The notes below the pieces were generated by a model. The model did not search any database, had not been told where the DNA came from, and saw only the letters and a list, made by a program, of their open reading frames with translations. Shown here piece by piece: positions 26,657 to 35,742 of a DNA stretch of 64,000 bases. Numbering within the stretch: the first letter of the stretch is position 1; each line of letters starts with the position of its first letter. The position numbers and the translations under genes are program-made. The stretch is from Bacteroidia bacterium (GTDB lineage: Bacteria > Bacteroidota > Bacteroidia > J057), in assembly GCA_041391665.1 (NCBI GenBank), contig JAWKNO010000001.1, positions 1,302,001 through 1,366,000 on the forward strand, given 5' to 3'.

Positions 26657-27466
26657 TTACACTGAGTTTCTGAGTAGTGGTTTGGGTTCGTATTGTATAG
26701 GAACCGATACAATCGGCTCTTCAAACTGAATACCTTCTTTTAGCCGGCCCACAGATCTGACGTATCCAAGATATTGTCCGTGATCTCCTTCCAGTGCATG
26801 AATCTCCAGATGATTTTCCGGTGCGATCGCTTGTATCCAGTCCCGCCATCGTTTCCACCCCTCATGCATGACATCTGCTATTTCTATTTTCAATATTCCT
26901 GCCTTTTCCCAATGTCGCTGCCACCATTTATCTGAATGCAGACAACCCAAATCTGCCGTCCACCATTCTTGAAGATGTTTGGGAACAGCGCCTTCTATTT
27001 CTCTTGTCAAACCTGAACCGGCAATTGCCAATATGCCCCCTGGCTTTAAAAACCGCGCTATATAGTTCAGATACAGGTCATCTGTCCCGTAATAAATAAA
27101 CGAATCAATACTAATAATTACATCAAAGAAGCCATCTGCGAAAGGCAGAGACCTGGCATCTGCATGAATCGGAAATACGCCATTCTCAGCATCTGCATCC
27201 CGTATTCGCTGTAGCTTTTCTGTGGCATTAAACCAAAGGTCTGTGGCCCAAACCTGTACCCCAAACTCACGGTGAAGAAAGATCGATGAACATCCCCTGC
27301 CGCAGCCAAGATCGAGGACACGCATTCCTGGCTTAAGATCAAGTACTTCTGTCAACCATTCAGTCAGCCAAAGGGAATTTGCGCCACCACTGGCTCCGGA
27401 AATAATCCACTCTGGGTGATATGCGGAAGCGCGTGGAAACTGTTGCAATACAAAACGATCATCCAT
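26657..27466 (-). CDS. Class I SAM-dependent methyltransferase
   Basis: The ATG at 27466 is preferred; a GTG at 27487 would add seven residues. Motif I VLDLGCGRG at about residues 50-58 binds S-adenosylmethionine, and the acidic end of strand 2 (ATDLW) and an ADARSLPF segment (motif II) follow. The post-motif FFDVIISIDSF has the spacing of a Rossmann methyltransferase. The C-terminal half has an unusual Trp-rich segment (EWWTADLG, KWWQRHW, KRWRDW) that may cover the substrate site. The methyl acceptor is unknown. It stands alone between the TonB gene and the GntP permease. Confidence 0.9.
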   Translation of the reverse strand: MDDRFVLQQFPRASAYHPEWIISGASGGANSLWLTEWLTEVLDLKPGMRVLDLGCGRGCSSIFLHREFGVQVWATDLWFNATEKLQRIRDADAENGVFPIHADARSLPFADGFFDVIISIDSFIYYGTDDLYLNYIARFLKPGGILAIAGSGLTREIEGAVPKHLQEWWTADLGCLHSDKWWQRHWEKAGILKIEIADVMHEGWKRWRDWIQAIAPENHLEIHALEGDHGQYLGYVRSVGRLKEGIQFEEPIVSVPIQYEPKPLLRNSV

Positions 27467-27577
27467 AAAGTCAGAAATAAGGTTCACTCAAAAATCAGGA
27501 TTAATTTACTATTTTTATCCGAAGAGGGAACGATGTGGTGTCTGGTCTCAAATTTTGTAACTCAACCCCCGTGATGT

Positions 27578-29014
27578 ATGGATCCCATATTTATTGTCCT
27601 GACCGGAATAGCTGTAACGCTTTTCTGCATCATTGTTTTACGGCTTCATGCGCTGGTCTCATTATTGTTTGCGGCTCTGGTTACAGGACTGATCACTACT
27701 CCTGCGCAGATATATGATTATGCGATTCATAATGGCCTTTCCGGGGCGGCTTCCCAAACCCTGTCTCAAAAACTGATCGGAACCAGGCTTGCCGATGCCT
27801 TTGGAAATACAGTCGGGAAAATAGGCATTCTGATCGCGCTTGCCTCTATTATCGGAACGGCGCTGATGAAAAGCGGAGGCGCGGAGCGAATCATTCGAAG
27901 TCTGTTAACGCTTACAGGCAAAAAAAATACGTCTCTGGCGTTTCTTACAGGGAGTTTTACTCTGGGGATTCCCGTATTCTTTGATACGGTTTTTTATCTG
28001 ATGATTCCGCTGGTAAAGTCAATCAGTGTTCGCAATCCAAAGAAATTTAGTCTCTACCTGATGTCCGTAATGGCCGGAGGGGTAATGGCACATTCGCTGG
28101 TTCCTCCGACGCCAGGGCCGCTGTTTGTCGCAAAAGAACTGGGGGTTGACATCGGTGTAATGATGATCGGGGGAATCGTCGTGGGCGCTTTTACCGTCAT
28201 TTGTGGCTATTTGTATGCTTTGTGGGCAAATCGAAAATGGGAGCTGCCCATGCGGGATACGCCGGACATCAGTATCAGAGAATTAAAGGAAAACGCAGAA
28301 GTAAACGCACAGGATTTGCCGACCTTGTGGCTTTCTCTTTTGCCGGTTTTGTTGCCGGTTTTGCTGATTACGGGTAAAACCTTTCTGGAAATGATGGTTG
28401 ACCCGAAAGACCCTGCGACCAGTGAAGTTCAGCAAAATCTGTTGGCCGCATGTAAACTTTTTGGCGACAGCAATATTGCGCTGTTTATTTCTGCGATTGT
28501 GGCGATGTATTTACTTTGGAGCAAAACCAAAGCGGTAAAACCATTTGAAAAACATATTACCGAATCGCTATACAGTGCAGGGATGATTATTTTGATCACT
28601 GCTGCGGGCGGCACGTTTGGGCAAATGCTGCAGCAAACAGGTATTGGCGTCAGAATTGCCGATTTTGCCAGTGGCTTTCAGACCGCCATTTTACCCCTGG
28701 CGTTTTTTATTACGCTGGTGATCCGTACAGCGCAGGGTTCGGCGACAGTTGCGATGGTGACAGCGATTGGTATTATGAGCGGATTTCAGGGGGCAGAAGG
28801 GCTGGGCTTTCATCCGGTGTATCTGGCACTGGTAATTGGCTGCGGCTCGAAAATATTTCCCTGGATGAATGACAGCGGGTTCTGGATTGTTACCAAAATG
28901 TCAGGAATGGAGGAAAAGGAATCGATCCGTTTTTTTTCCTATTTATTGACGGTAATGGGTTTCTCCGGACTGATCATTACCATGATTTTATCTCTCATCT
29001 TCCCATTTGCCTGA
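27578..29014 (+). CDS. GntP-family gluconate/sugar-acid permease
   Basis: The 478-residue protein is a GntP-type secondary transporter with 12-14 hydrophobic helices. Conserved features include the GSFTLGIPVFFDTVFY segment, HSLVPPTPGP and the late RTAQGSATVA motif. These carriers take up gluconate, galactarate-like or related sugar acids with protons. The dehydratase gene starts four bases downstream of the stop, so the two form an operon for importing and breaking down one sugar acid. The exact substrate (altronate, gluconate, galactarate or glucarate) is not decided here. Confidence 0.93.
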   Translation: MDPIFIVLTGIAVTLFCIIVLRLHALVSLLFAALVTGLITTPAQIYDYAIHNGLSGAASQTLSQKLIGTRLADAFGNTVGKIGILIALASIIGTALMKSGGAERIIRSLLTLTGKKNTSLAFLTGSFTLGIPVFFDTVFYLMIPLVKSISVRNPKKFSLYLMSVMAGGVMAHSLVPPTPGPLFVAKELGVDIGVMMIGGIVVGAFTVICGYLYALWANRKWELPMRDTPDISIRELKENAEVNAQDLPTLWLSLLPVLLPVLLITGKTFLEMMVDPKDPATSEVQQNLLAACKLFGDSNIALFISAIVAMYLLWSKTKAVKPFEKHITESLYSAGMIILITAAGGTFGQMLQQTGIGVRIADFASGFQTAILPLAFFITLVIRTAQGSATVAMVTAIGIMSGFQGAEGLGFHPVYLALVIGCGSKIFPWMNDSGFWIVTKMSGMEEKESIRFFSYLLTVMGFSGLIITMILSLIFPFA

Positions 29015-29018
29015 AAAT

Positions 29019-30557
29019 ATGACCGACCCTTTTGAACAAACCATCGTCTGCACTTCTCCACTGGATAATGTGGGTATTATTTGCCATCCTCAGGGCCTGA
29101 AAAAAGGGATACATGTAGGGAAAGATGTGATATTAGTACAAGATATACCGATGGGGCATAAAGTGGCGCTGAGCGATATAGCAGAAGGCAAACCCATTGT
29201 GCGATATGGGCAGGAAATCGGTTTTGCCAATACCGATATCGCCAAAGGTGCCTGGGTTGACGAGCGAAAAATTGTGTTGCCACAGCCGCCTGATTTGCTG
29301 AATATTCCCCTCAAAGTATCTGCCGTACTGCCTTCAGAGCCCTTAAGCGGTTATACCTTTCAGGGCTATCGCAATGCAGACGGTACAGTGGGAACCAAAA
29401 ATCTGCTCGGCATTACCACAAGTGTTCAATGTGTAGCGGGTATAACCCAGTTTATTTCCCAAAAGATCGAAAAGGAATTGCTTCCCCTTTTTCCCAATGT
29501 TGACGGAGTTGTTGCGCTCAACCATAGTTACGGGTGTGGAATAGCCATAGATGCGCCTGCCGCAATGATTCCTGTCCGGACAATCAGAAACCTCGCCCAG
29601 AATCCCAATTTTGGCGGTGAAATTATGATTATCGGCCTGGGCTGTGAAAAACTGCGGCCCGAAAGATTGTTGCCTGAAACCGATCATAAAGATGCACATT
29701 CCATTCTCTACCTGCAGGATGAAGCTTTTTCCGGATTCGAAGAAATGGTGCAAGGGATCATGGAAATGGCCGAAAGCCATCTGAAGAAACTCAACGCACG
29801 GCAAAGGGAAACCTGCCCGGCATCTGATCTGGTGGTGGGGATGCAGTGTGGCGGGAGTGATGCTTTTTCGGGTATAACCGGCAATCCGGTGGCAGGTTTT
29901 GCGGCAGATTTAATCGTACGGGCAGGCGGTACAGTCATGTTTTCGGAGGTTACAGAAGTCCGGGATGCTGTGCATTTACTGGTGCCCCGGGCGGTTACCC
30001 CAGAAGTAGGGCAGGCACTTCTCGATGAGATGAAGTGGTATGACGATTATCTTTCAGACGGCGGAGCAGACCGGAGTGCAAACCCATCACCCGGAAACAA
30101 GCGGGGCGGGTTGAGCAATGTCGTCGAAAAAGCATTGGGTTCGGTGGTCAAATCGGGAACAAGTCCCATCGTGGATGTGGTCAGCCCGGGCGATAAGGTG
30201 CGCAAAAAAGGTTTGAATTTTGTAGCGACACCTGCGAGTGATTTTGTTTGCGGCACACTGCAACTGGCGGCGGGAATGAATGTCCATATATTTATCACCG
30301 GTCGTGGTACACCCTACGGACTTACAATGGTGCCTGTGATTAAGGTTAGCTCCAATTCTGCGCTGAGCAACCGCTGGTTTGATCTGATAGATTTTGATGC
30401 AGGACCTGTAGCATTTGGCACAAAAACTATAGAAAAAATGGGCTGGGAATTGTTTGCGATGATACTGGATGTGGCAAGCGGAAAACAGAAAGTCGCCGCT
30501 GACCGTCTGGGAATCCACAATGATCTGGTATTATTTAACCCGGGACCGTTGACGTAG
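29019..30557 (+). CDS. UxaA/GarD-family altronate or galactarate dehydratase
   Basis: The ATG at 29019 is chosen, four bases after the permease stop; a TTG at 29007 would overlap it. The 512-residue protein has the full fused layout: an N-terminal SAF domain (1-85, with VGKDVILVQDIPMGH) and a C-terminal dehydratase domain. The latter carries NHSYGCG, GLGCEK, GMQCGGSDAFSG and, near the end, GRGTPYGL. The Cys-containing loops bind an iron-dependent centre in family members. It converts an aldonate/aldarate to a 2-keto-3-deoxy acid in the cytoplasm. No following aldolase or kinase is present, so later steps lie elsewhere. Confidence 0.92.
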   Translation: MTDPFEQTIVCTSPLDNVGIICHPQGLKKGIHVGKDVILVQDIPMGHKVALSDIAEGKPIVRYGQEIGFANTDIAKGAWVDERKIVLPQPPDLLNIPLKVSAVLPSEPLSGYTFQGYRNADGTVGTKNLLGITTSVQCVAGITQFISQKIEKELLPLFPNVDGVVALNHSYGCGIAIDAPAAMIPVRTIRNLAQNPNFGGEIMIIGLGCEKLRPERLLPETDHKDAHSILYLQDEAFSGFEEMVQGIMEMAESHLKKLNARQRETCPASDLVVGMQCGGSDAFSGITGNPVAGFAADLIVRAGGTVMFSEVTEVRDAVHLLVPRAVTPEVGQALLDEMKWYDDYLSDGGADRSANPSPGNKRGGLSNVVEKALGSVVKSGTSPIVDVVSPGDKVRKKGLNFVATPASDFVCGTLQLAAGMNVHIFITGRGTPYGLTMVPVIKVSSNSALSNRWFDLIDFDAGPVAFGTKTIEKMGWELFAMILDVASGKQKVAADRLGIHNDLVLFNPGPLT

Positions 30558-30567
30558 GTTTGAGTGG

Positions 30568-30894
30568 TTAAGGTAAACGACCAATTTCATCAATGATATC
30601 TTCTTCTACGGTTTTATTTTTCTCCCAGTTCTTTTTAAGTATCTGGTATAATGCAACACAACTTAGAATGCCAAACGGGAGAACGATTAAATTAAAAATA
30701 AAACTATTCTCTTGCTCTATGGAAATGCTACTCCACAATTCGTAAGCAATCGCAATCAGTATTCCGCCTATAAAGGTTCCGATGTAATAAGACACTACAC
30801 CTAATATGGCGTACCCCCATTTGCTTTTGTCATAATCGTCCGCCAACTCATAATATTGTTTACCAATAAAATATAAAAGCGCTAATCCCAGCAT
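30568..30894 (-). CDS. Small membrane protein, unknown
   Basis: The 108-residue protein has an N-terminal hydrophobic stretch and two longer helices (about 26-52 and 62-82), then a Lys/Glu-rich tail. I do not recognise a family. Its 3' end lies 10 bp from the stop of the convergent dehydratase gene. Confidence 0.7.
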   Translation of the reverse strand: MLGLALLYFIGKQYYELADDYDKSKWGYAILGVVSYYIGTFIGGILIAIAYELWSSISIEQENSFIFNLIVLPFGILSCVALYQILKKNWEKNKTVEEDIIDEIGRLP

Positions 30895-30994
30895 AGAAGT
30901 GGTTTTGTTGTTGATATTTCGAATGTATGTTTTTTTGTCGAAAAATCACCTTCCTATCCCCGGTTTTCTGATGGTAAATGTTTTGAAAGTTTTC

Positions 30995-32134
30995 TCAAAC
31001 AAACTCCTGAACACTTTCCACGACAAATTGCTGTTCTTCATCTGTCAGGGTCGGGTATAAAGGCAAACTCAGGCAACGCTCATAATAGGCTTCTGTATGA
31101 GGGAAATCGCCTTTCTTCCAGCCGAGTTGCTGATAATAAGGTTGATAATGCACCGGAATATAGTGTACCTGTGCATATATGCCCTTTTTGCGCAAATGTT
31201 CGTAAAGACCTTTCCGGTCATTTATCTGCACTACATACAGGTGATAGGCATGTCCGGGGTGGGGCAGGGGAGACTGTAAGGCTGTACCCGCAAATGCTTC
31301 GTCGTACCGACTCGCCAGCTCACGCCGCCGGGCCAGGCCTTCTTTCGCCCGCTTCAACTGCGACCATCCCAATGCTGCCTGTATGTCGCTCAACCGGTAG
31401 TTGTATCCCAACTCCAGCATTTCATAATACCAGCCGCCGTGATCTTCCGCAAGCAGATGCCGCTCTCGGGTGATGCCGTGAGTTCTAAGCCGAAGCAATT
31501 GCTGGTAATGGGCTTCGTTGTTGGTGGTGATCATGCCGCCTTCTCCGCTGGCAATGTGTTTCACGGGGTGAAAGGAAAATATCGCCAGCTCGGCGAATGT
31601 ACCGTTTCCGCAAAACTGTTGGTTGCCCTGTGTATCAACGAAAAACCCGCCGGGGGCATGGCAGGCGTCTTCGAGCAGCCAGCAGTCGTATCGGTCTGCC
31701 AATGTGCGGAAATCTTCCATATTGACGGGCATACCCGCAAAGTCAACGGGAATAATGCCCTGGTAACTGCCTTTTGGCACCTGGCGCAACTTGTCTTCGA
31801 CAAGATTGGGATCGAGCAATAAGGTTTGCGGATCGATGTCGGCAAAATCAATTTCTCCTCCGCAATACAGCACGCAGTTTGCCGAAGCGGAAAAAGTATT
31901 GGGGGTGGTGATGACTTTATGCCCGGGTTTTACGCCCAGACTCATCGCCGAGAGGTGGAGTGCTGCGGTACCATTGGCAACAGCTACGGCATACTTCGAG
32001 CCGATATAGCGGGCAAATGTTTCCTCAAACTGCGCAATCCGCGGGCCGCCGGTGAGGTAGTCAGAGCGAAGGGTTTCTGCCACAACGGCTATATCTTCTT
32101 CCGTTATATGTTGTCTGCCATAAGGTATCGCCAT
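30995..32134 (-). CDS. pseC: PseC: UDP-4-amino-4,6-dideoxy-N-acetyl-beta-L-altrosamine aminotransferase
   Basis: The 379-residue protein is a DegT/DnrJ/EryC1/StrS PLP aminotransferase. It has the NGTAALHLS phosphate loop, the acidic PLP partner DFAG/LLEDACHAPG, and Schiff-base Lys192 in FSFHPVKHI. The start PYGRQHITEEDI and the C-terminal YAQVHYIPVHYQPYY match PseC, the second step of pseudaminic acid synthesis (amination of the 4-keto sugar). No pseB, pseF, pseG, pseH or pseI gene is in the window, so the enzyme may serve a scattered pathway or a related bacillosamine-type sugar. Confidence 0.85.
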   Translation of the reverse strand: MAIPYGRQHITEEDIAVVAETLRSDYLTGGPRIAQFEETFARYIGSKYAVAVANGTAALHLSAMSLGVKPGHKVITTPNTFSASANCVLYCGGEIDFADIDPQTLLLDPNLVEDKLRQVPKGSYQGIIPVDFAGMPVNMEDFRTLADRYDCWLLEDACHAPGGFFVDTQGNQQFCGNGTFAELAIFSFHPVKHIASGEGGMITTNNEAHYQQLLRLRTHGITRERHLLAEDHGGWYYEMLELGYNYRLSDIQAALGWSQLKRAKEGLARRRELASRYDEAFAGTALQSPLPHPGHAYHLYVVQINDRKGLYEHLRKKGIYAQVHYIPVHYQPYYQQLGWKKGDFPHTEAYYERCLSLPLYPTLTDEEQQFVVESVQEFV

Positions 32135-32177
32135 AACTCAATTCTTTTAACTAAATTCGCTGTACTGACGCCAAAAT

Positions 32178-33425
32178 ATGAAGCCTCAATTTACACTAAA
32201 AACCTACCTGATTCATGCCGGTTTATTCTTACTTTCTGTTTTTACTACCCTTCTTGTAGGGGCTGAGCTTACAACCGGCAAAATATGGGCAGGATGGGGA
32301 TTGGTGGAACCGCAATATCTGCTGCATTGGGCTGATTTGGCTAAAGGCATTTCCTATTCATTGGGTTTTTTGCTGTTCCTAACCTTCCATGAGTTTGGGC
32401 ATTTTTTTACGGCTTTGTATCACCGGGTACATACAACGCTTCCCTACTATATTCCGATTTATTTTCCTGTTCCGGGTATTCTGAATATAGGCTCATTTGG
32501 TGCGGTGATTGCATTGAAGCAGATTCCCGATAGTAGTCGCAAATTTTTTGATATCGGAATTGCAGGCCCGCTCGCGGGTTTTGTGATATCTGTTTTGCTT
32601 TTGGTTTATGGCTTTTCGCATTTGCCCCCGATGGAAGATTACATCATGGGCATCCACCCCGAATATCAGGAAACGTTTGGCGGGGTACCTTCCGATGAAC
32701 AAATGAGGGCGTGGATATTGTCGGATGAAAATCGCCAGGCCTATGTGATTGGCTCCAACCTGCTTTTCGAATTTTTGAAAAAAGTAATTCCTGATGACCC
32801 CACACAGGTTCCCGGTCAGTTTGAGATCATGCATTATCCGCTGCTGTTTGTGGGGTATATCACTTTGTTTTTTACCGCACTGAACCTTCTTCCGATCGGA
32901 CAACTCGATGGCGGGCACATCATGTACGGGATGTTTGGGCGAAAAATGGCCGGGTATATTTCCCGCATAGCGATCATCGGGCTGATGCTGGCAGGCGGTA
33001 CAGGTTATGTGGAGGTCAGAGATATTTCGCCGGAGAAAGTACTGGTAATGGGCGTGTACGCTATGTTTTTGATCTATATTTTTTCGCAGTTGCTCGGCAA
33101 GGAAAACTGGCGGGAGGTTGCTGTATTTTCGCTGATTTTGTTTCTCACACAACTAATTCTAAAGCTGAACGTCCCTTCAATTACGCCCAATTTTATCTGG
33201 ATCTTTTACTCTTTTCTGGTTATCCGTTTTGTAAAACCCGATCATCCGGCAGCCTTTCACGAACATAAGGTAAATCTTCCCCGGCAGTTGTTGGGATGGC
33301 TCGCCATATTGATTTTTATTTTATGTTTTACGCCTTCCCCGATTCAGGTTGTGGGAGGGGAACAGGAAGTGCTGGATGCTGTGGTGAATGACTATTTATC
33401 CTTGTTGGGTTCATCCAGACCATAA
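32178..33425 (+). CDS. Site-2-protease-like membrane metalloprotease (M50)
   Basis: The 415-residue protein has eight or more hydrophobic helices and the M50 zinc site: HEFGH with His71, Glu72 and His75 in the third hydrophobic region, and Asp244 in LLPIGQLDGGH. A periplasmic or loop insertion (150-215) lies between them. Such enzymes cut transmembrane substrates within the bilayer, for example anti-sigma factors. It is related to the bacterial/EGY-like group without a PDZ domain. Its 3' end overlaps the convergent zinc-ribbon gene by 34 bp. The divergent PseC gene starts 43 bp away. Confidence 0.93.
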   Translation: MKPQFTLKTYLIHAGLFLLSVFTTLLVGAELTTGKIWAGWGLVEPQYLLHWADLAKGISYSLGFLLFLTFHEFGHFFTALYHRVHTTLPYYIPIYFPVPGILNIGSFGAVIALKQIPDSSRKFFDIGIAGPLAGFVISVLLLVYGFSHLPPMEDYIMGIHPEYQETFGGVPSDEQMRAWILSDENRQAYVIGSNLLFEFLKKVIPDDPTQVPGQFEIMHYPLLFVGYITLFFTALNLLPIGQLDGGHIMYGMFGRKMAGYISRIAIIGLMLAGGTGYVEVRDISPEKVLVMGVYAMFLIYIFSQLLGKENWREVAVFSLILFLTQLILKLNVPSITPNFIWIFYSFLVIRFVKPDHPAAFHEHKVNLPRQLLGWLAILIFILCFTPSPIQVVGGEQEVLDAVVNDYLSLLGSSRP

Positions 33426-34492
33426 TAAATATCAAACAGGAATGACCGTTTGGCTTTGATTTTCTCGCCCTGTTCAAGTCCTGACCAAAAAGTAAAGCCA
33501 ACCACCTCGGTATGTTTATCGCCGTCATCTTCTTTGACGATGATTTTATATTCCTGGGTTTTGCTGCCTTCTTTCCACTGTTCAGGATTGGTTTTTCCCT
33601 CTGTAGAAGGCCATTGCGGGTTATGGTCTTTTGCGCCGGCATAGAGCAGGTTTTCTTTACTGGCTACCCATTCCATGATTTTGAAGCGGTATTTGGTGGC
33701 ATATATGGGCACCTGATCATATACGGCTTCCTGATAGGTTTCCTGGCGGGTTTCGTAAATAGGGCGCGTGCAGTATTTGTCTTCAAAATAACCATTGCCT
33801 TTGTCAATTTGCCCGCAGACATAACGTTCTTCCCCTACTTTTACCTGTACATCGCGGGTTCTGGTTTCATAGCCGCGGAGGACCTGTTTGTATTCTCTGA
33901 TAGCCTGGAAGGAGGAAACATCATAAGCACCCTGAGGAACACTCCATTCTTCTTTGGCTACAGGCTCGTAATGGAGCATTTGGGTGGTTCTCTCCCAGGT
34001 AAACTGTTCGACAGTTACTGAAATCTGTTGGGGAAATGAGCGGAGCAAAAGAACGCCACCCAGCAGAACCAGCGCAGCAATGATGATATTTCGTAGCCAT
34101 CCGCCGCCGCGTTTGGTGGAAGCGAGGCGCTGCTGTTCGAGTGGGTGAATGGTGCGCTGGCGTTTCTGTCCTTCGATGGGTACATCATCAAGGCCATATT
34201 CCCGTTCTTCGAGATTTACATCTTCACTGGTTTCGTCGCGGGGGTTTCCGCAGGACCAGCATTCGGCCTGAGTTGCTTTATTTTGGGCAGTACAATGGCC
34301 GCAAATCCAGTCCACACCTGCACTTGCTGCTTTGAGGTGGGTGTCTTCCGTTACGATTTCAGCATCTTTGGGAAGGTAAAAAACGACATCCTTTGGCCTG
34401 GGAGAAGCACATGAAGAACATTTTGTTTGAGGTCCGGGATTCCCGATATGACCACAGGTGGGGCAATCCCATCTACCAACTCTTACTGCCAT
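33392..34492 (-). CDS. Membrane protein with two RanBP2-type zinc fingers
   Basis: The 366-residue protein starts with two zinc fingers, W-x-C-x2-C-x11-C-x2-C at residues 8-29 and W-x-C-x2-C-x3-N-x6-C-x2-C near 61-80. The second fits the RanBP2 pattern exactly, including the Asn. A charged region, one transmembrane helix (about residues 132-150) and a large extracytoplasmic domain of some 210 residues follow. That domain is rich in Tyr, Lys and Glu with repeated YETRxxEVQVK-like stretches. The fingers would face the cytoplasm. In eukaryotes this finger type binds ssRNA or ubiquitin; its role here is unknown. Confidence 0.8.
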   Translation of the reverse strand: MAVRVGRWDCPTCGHIGNPGPQTKCSSCASPRPKDVVFYLPKDAEIVTEDTHLKAASAGVDWICGHCTAQNKATQAECWSCGNPRDETSEDVNLEEREYGLDDVPIEGQKRQRTIHPLEQQRLASTKRGGGWLRNIIIAALVLLGGVLLLRSFPQQISVTVEQFTWERTTQMLHYEPVAKEEWSVPQGAYDVSSFQAIREYKQVLRGYETRTRDVQVKVGEERYVCGQIDKGNGYFEDKYCTRPIYETRQETYQEAVYDQVPIYATKYRFKIMEWVASKENLLYAGAKDHNPQWPSTEGKTNPEQWKEGSKTQEYKIIVKEDDGDKHTEVVGFTFWSGLEQGEKIKAKRSFLFDIYYGLDEPNKDK

Positions 34493-34629
34493 AGGTTTTA
34501 TGATTGATTTGCCTGGTGAATTTATGACTCAATGATCGAAGATCAAAACACTTTACACTTTACCATTTCTAAGGAAATGACGTTATTCGGGAGTGGAAGG
34601 TTGGAAAGAGATTTCAGCGACAATGATTC

Positions 34630-35742
34630 ATGGCAAAAAACAGACTTAACCGGGTGTTTCCACCGATAGATAGAAGATTTATCTGGATCGGGCTGGGGGT
34701 GATCACACTTTTGTTACGCCCGCTATTTCGGGTAAACCCTCAGTTTACGGAGGTGGTATATTCGAGAGGGATATTTTCTCTGCTCAGAATCATCTGGGAC
34801 TACACGCTTGGGTGGTCGCCATTTGCGCTTCTTTACCTGGCGGTTCCGTTGTTGTTGGCCGGGGGGATTTATGCGTTGGTAAAGAGTTTTCGAAAACCCA
34901 AAGGAAGGTCTGTGGCCAACCGGCTGGCGGGGGCGTTGCTCAATCTTCTGGCATTTGCCGGGTGCGTATTGTTTTTGTTTTACTTTTTATGGGGGTTTAA
35001 CTATTACCGGGCACCGGTGGACAAGCGTCTGGGGCTGAAGGCAAAAAAGATGAGTGAGGAGTTGGTGCGGAGTGAATTTGAGCGAGCGACGGAAGACTTG
35101 CTGAAAGCCCGGGAGGTTTTATATTCGCCCGATGAGGCAGCACCGGCAGTCTTGCCGCTGCGGGAGCTGGAAAACAAGCTGCGATCGAGCCTGGTTTCCT
35201 CGCTGAAAGCGACGGGATATACGACGCCCGGACGTGTCCGGGCGAGGGCGTTGCGCCCCAAAGGGTTGCTGTTGCAACTGGGGGCTTCAGGTATTTATAT
35301 TCCTTTTGTATTTGAAGGGCATGTGGATGCTGCGATGCCGGCCATTACGTTTCCTTCCACGATGACGCATGAGATGGCACACGGCTATGGATTTGGGGAC
35401 GAGGGTACTTGCAACTTTTGGGCGTGGCTGGCCTGTTTTCAGTCAGAGGATCCTACCGTAAGATATGGCGGGCTGCTGGGTTACTGGCGGGAAGTTGCGG
35501 TGATGTACCGTATGCTGGATAAGGATGGATATATGACAAAAAGGGCAGAATTGCCGCCCGGCTTGCTTTCTGACCTGGAAAGTATCAATGATGCATTAAA
35601 AAAGTACCCCGGATTTTTTCCACAGTTTTCCGATGAGGTATATGACTCGTACCTCAAAAATCAGGGGATAGAGGAAGGTATGGGCAGTTATGGTCAGGTC
35701 GTGCGATGGGTAGCAGCCTGGCGGGAGAGAACCTCTATGTGA
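34630..35742 (+). CDS. DUF3810 membrane protein with HExxH site
   Basis: The 370-residue protein has three hydrophobic helices in its first 125 residues. A soluble domain follows, with HEMAH (His247, Glu248, His251) and a nearby GDEGTCNFWAWLAC segment carrying a further acidic residue. The arrangement matches DUF3810, which looks like a membrane-anchored zinc metalloprotease, although no member has a confirmed activity known to me. The last 49 bp overlap the convergent ECF sigma gene. Confidence 0.88.
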   Translation: MAKNRLNRVFPPIDRRFIWIGLGVITLLLRPLFRVNPQFTEVVYSRGIFSLLRIIWDYTLGWSPFALLYLAVPLLLAGGIYALVKSFRKPKGRSVANRLAGALLNLLAFAGCVLFLFYFLWGFNYYRAPVDKRLGLKAKKMSEELVRSEFERATEDLLKAREVLYSPDEAAPAVLPLRELENKLRSSLVSSLKATGYTTPGRVRARALRPKGLLLQLGASGIYIPFVFEGHVDAAMPAITFPSTMTHEMAHGYGFGDEGTCNFWAWLACFQSEDPTVRYGGLLGYWREVAVMYRMLDKDGYMTKRAELPPGLLSDLESINDALKKYPGFFPQFSDEVYDSYLKNQGIEEGMGSYGQVVRWVAAWRERTSM

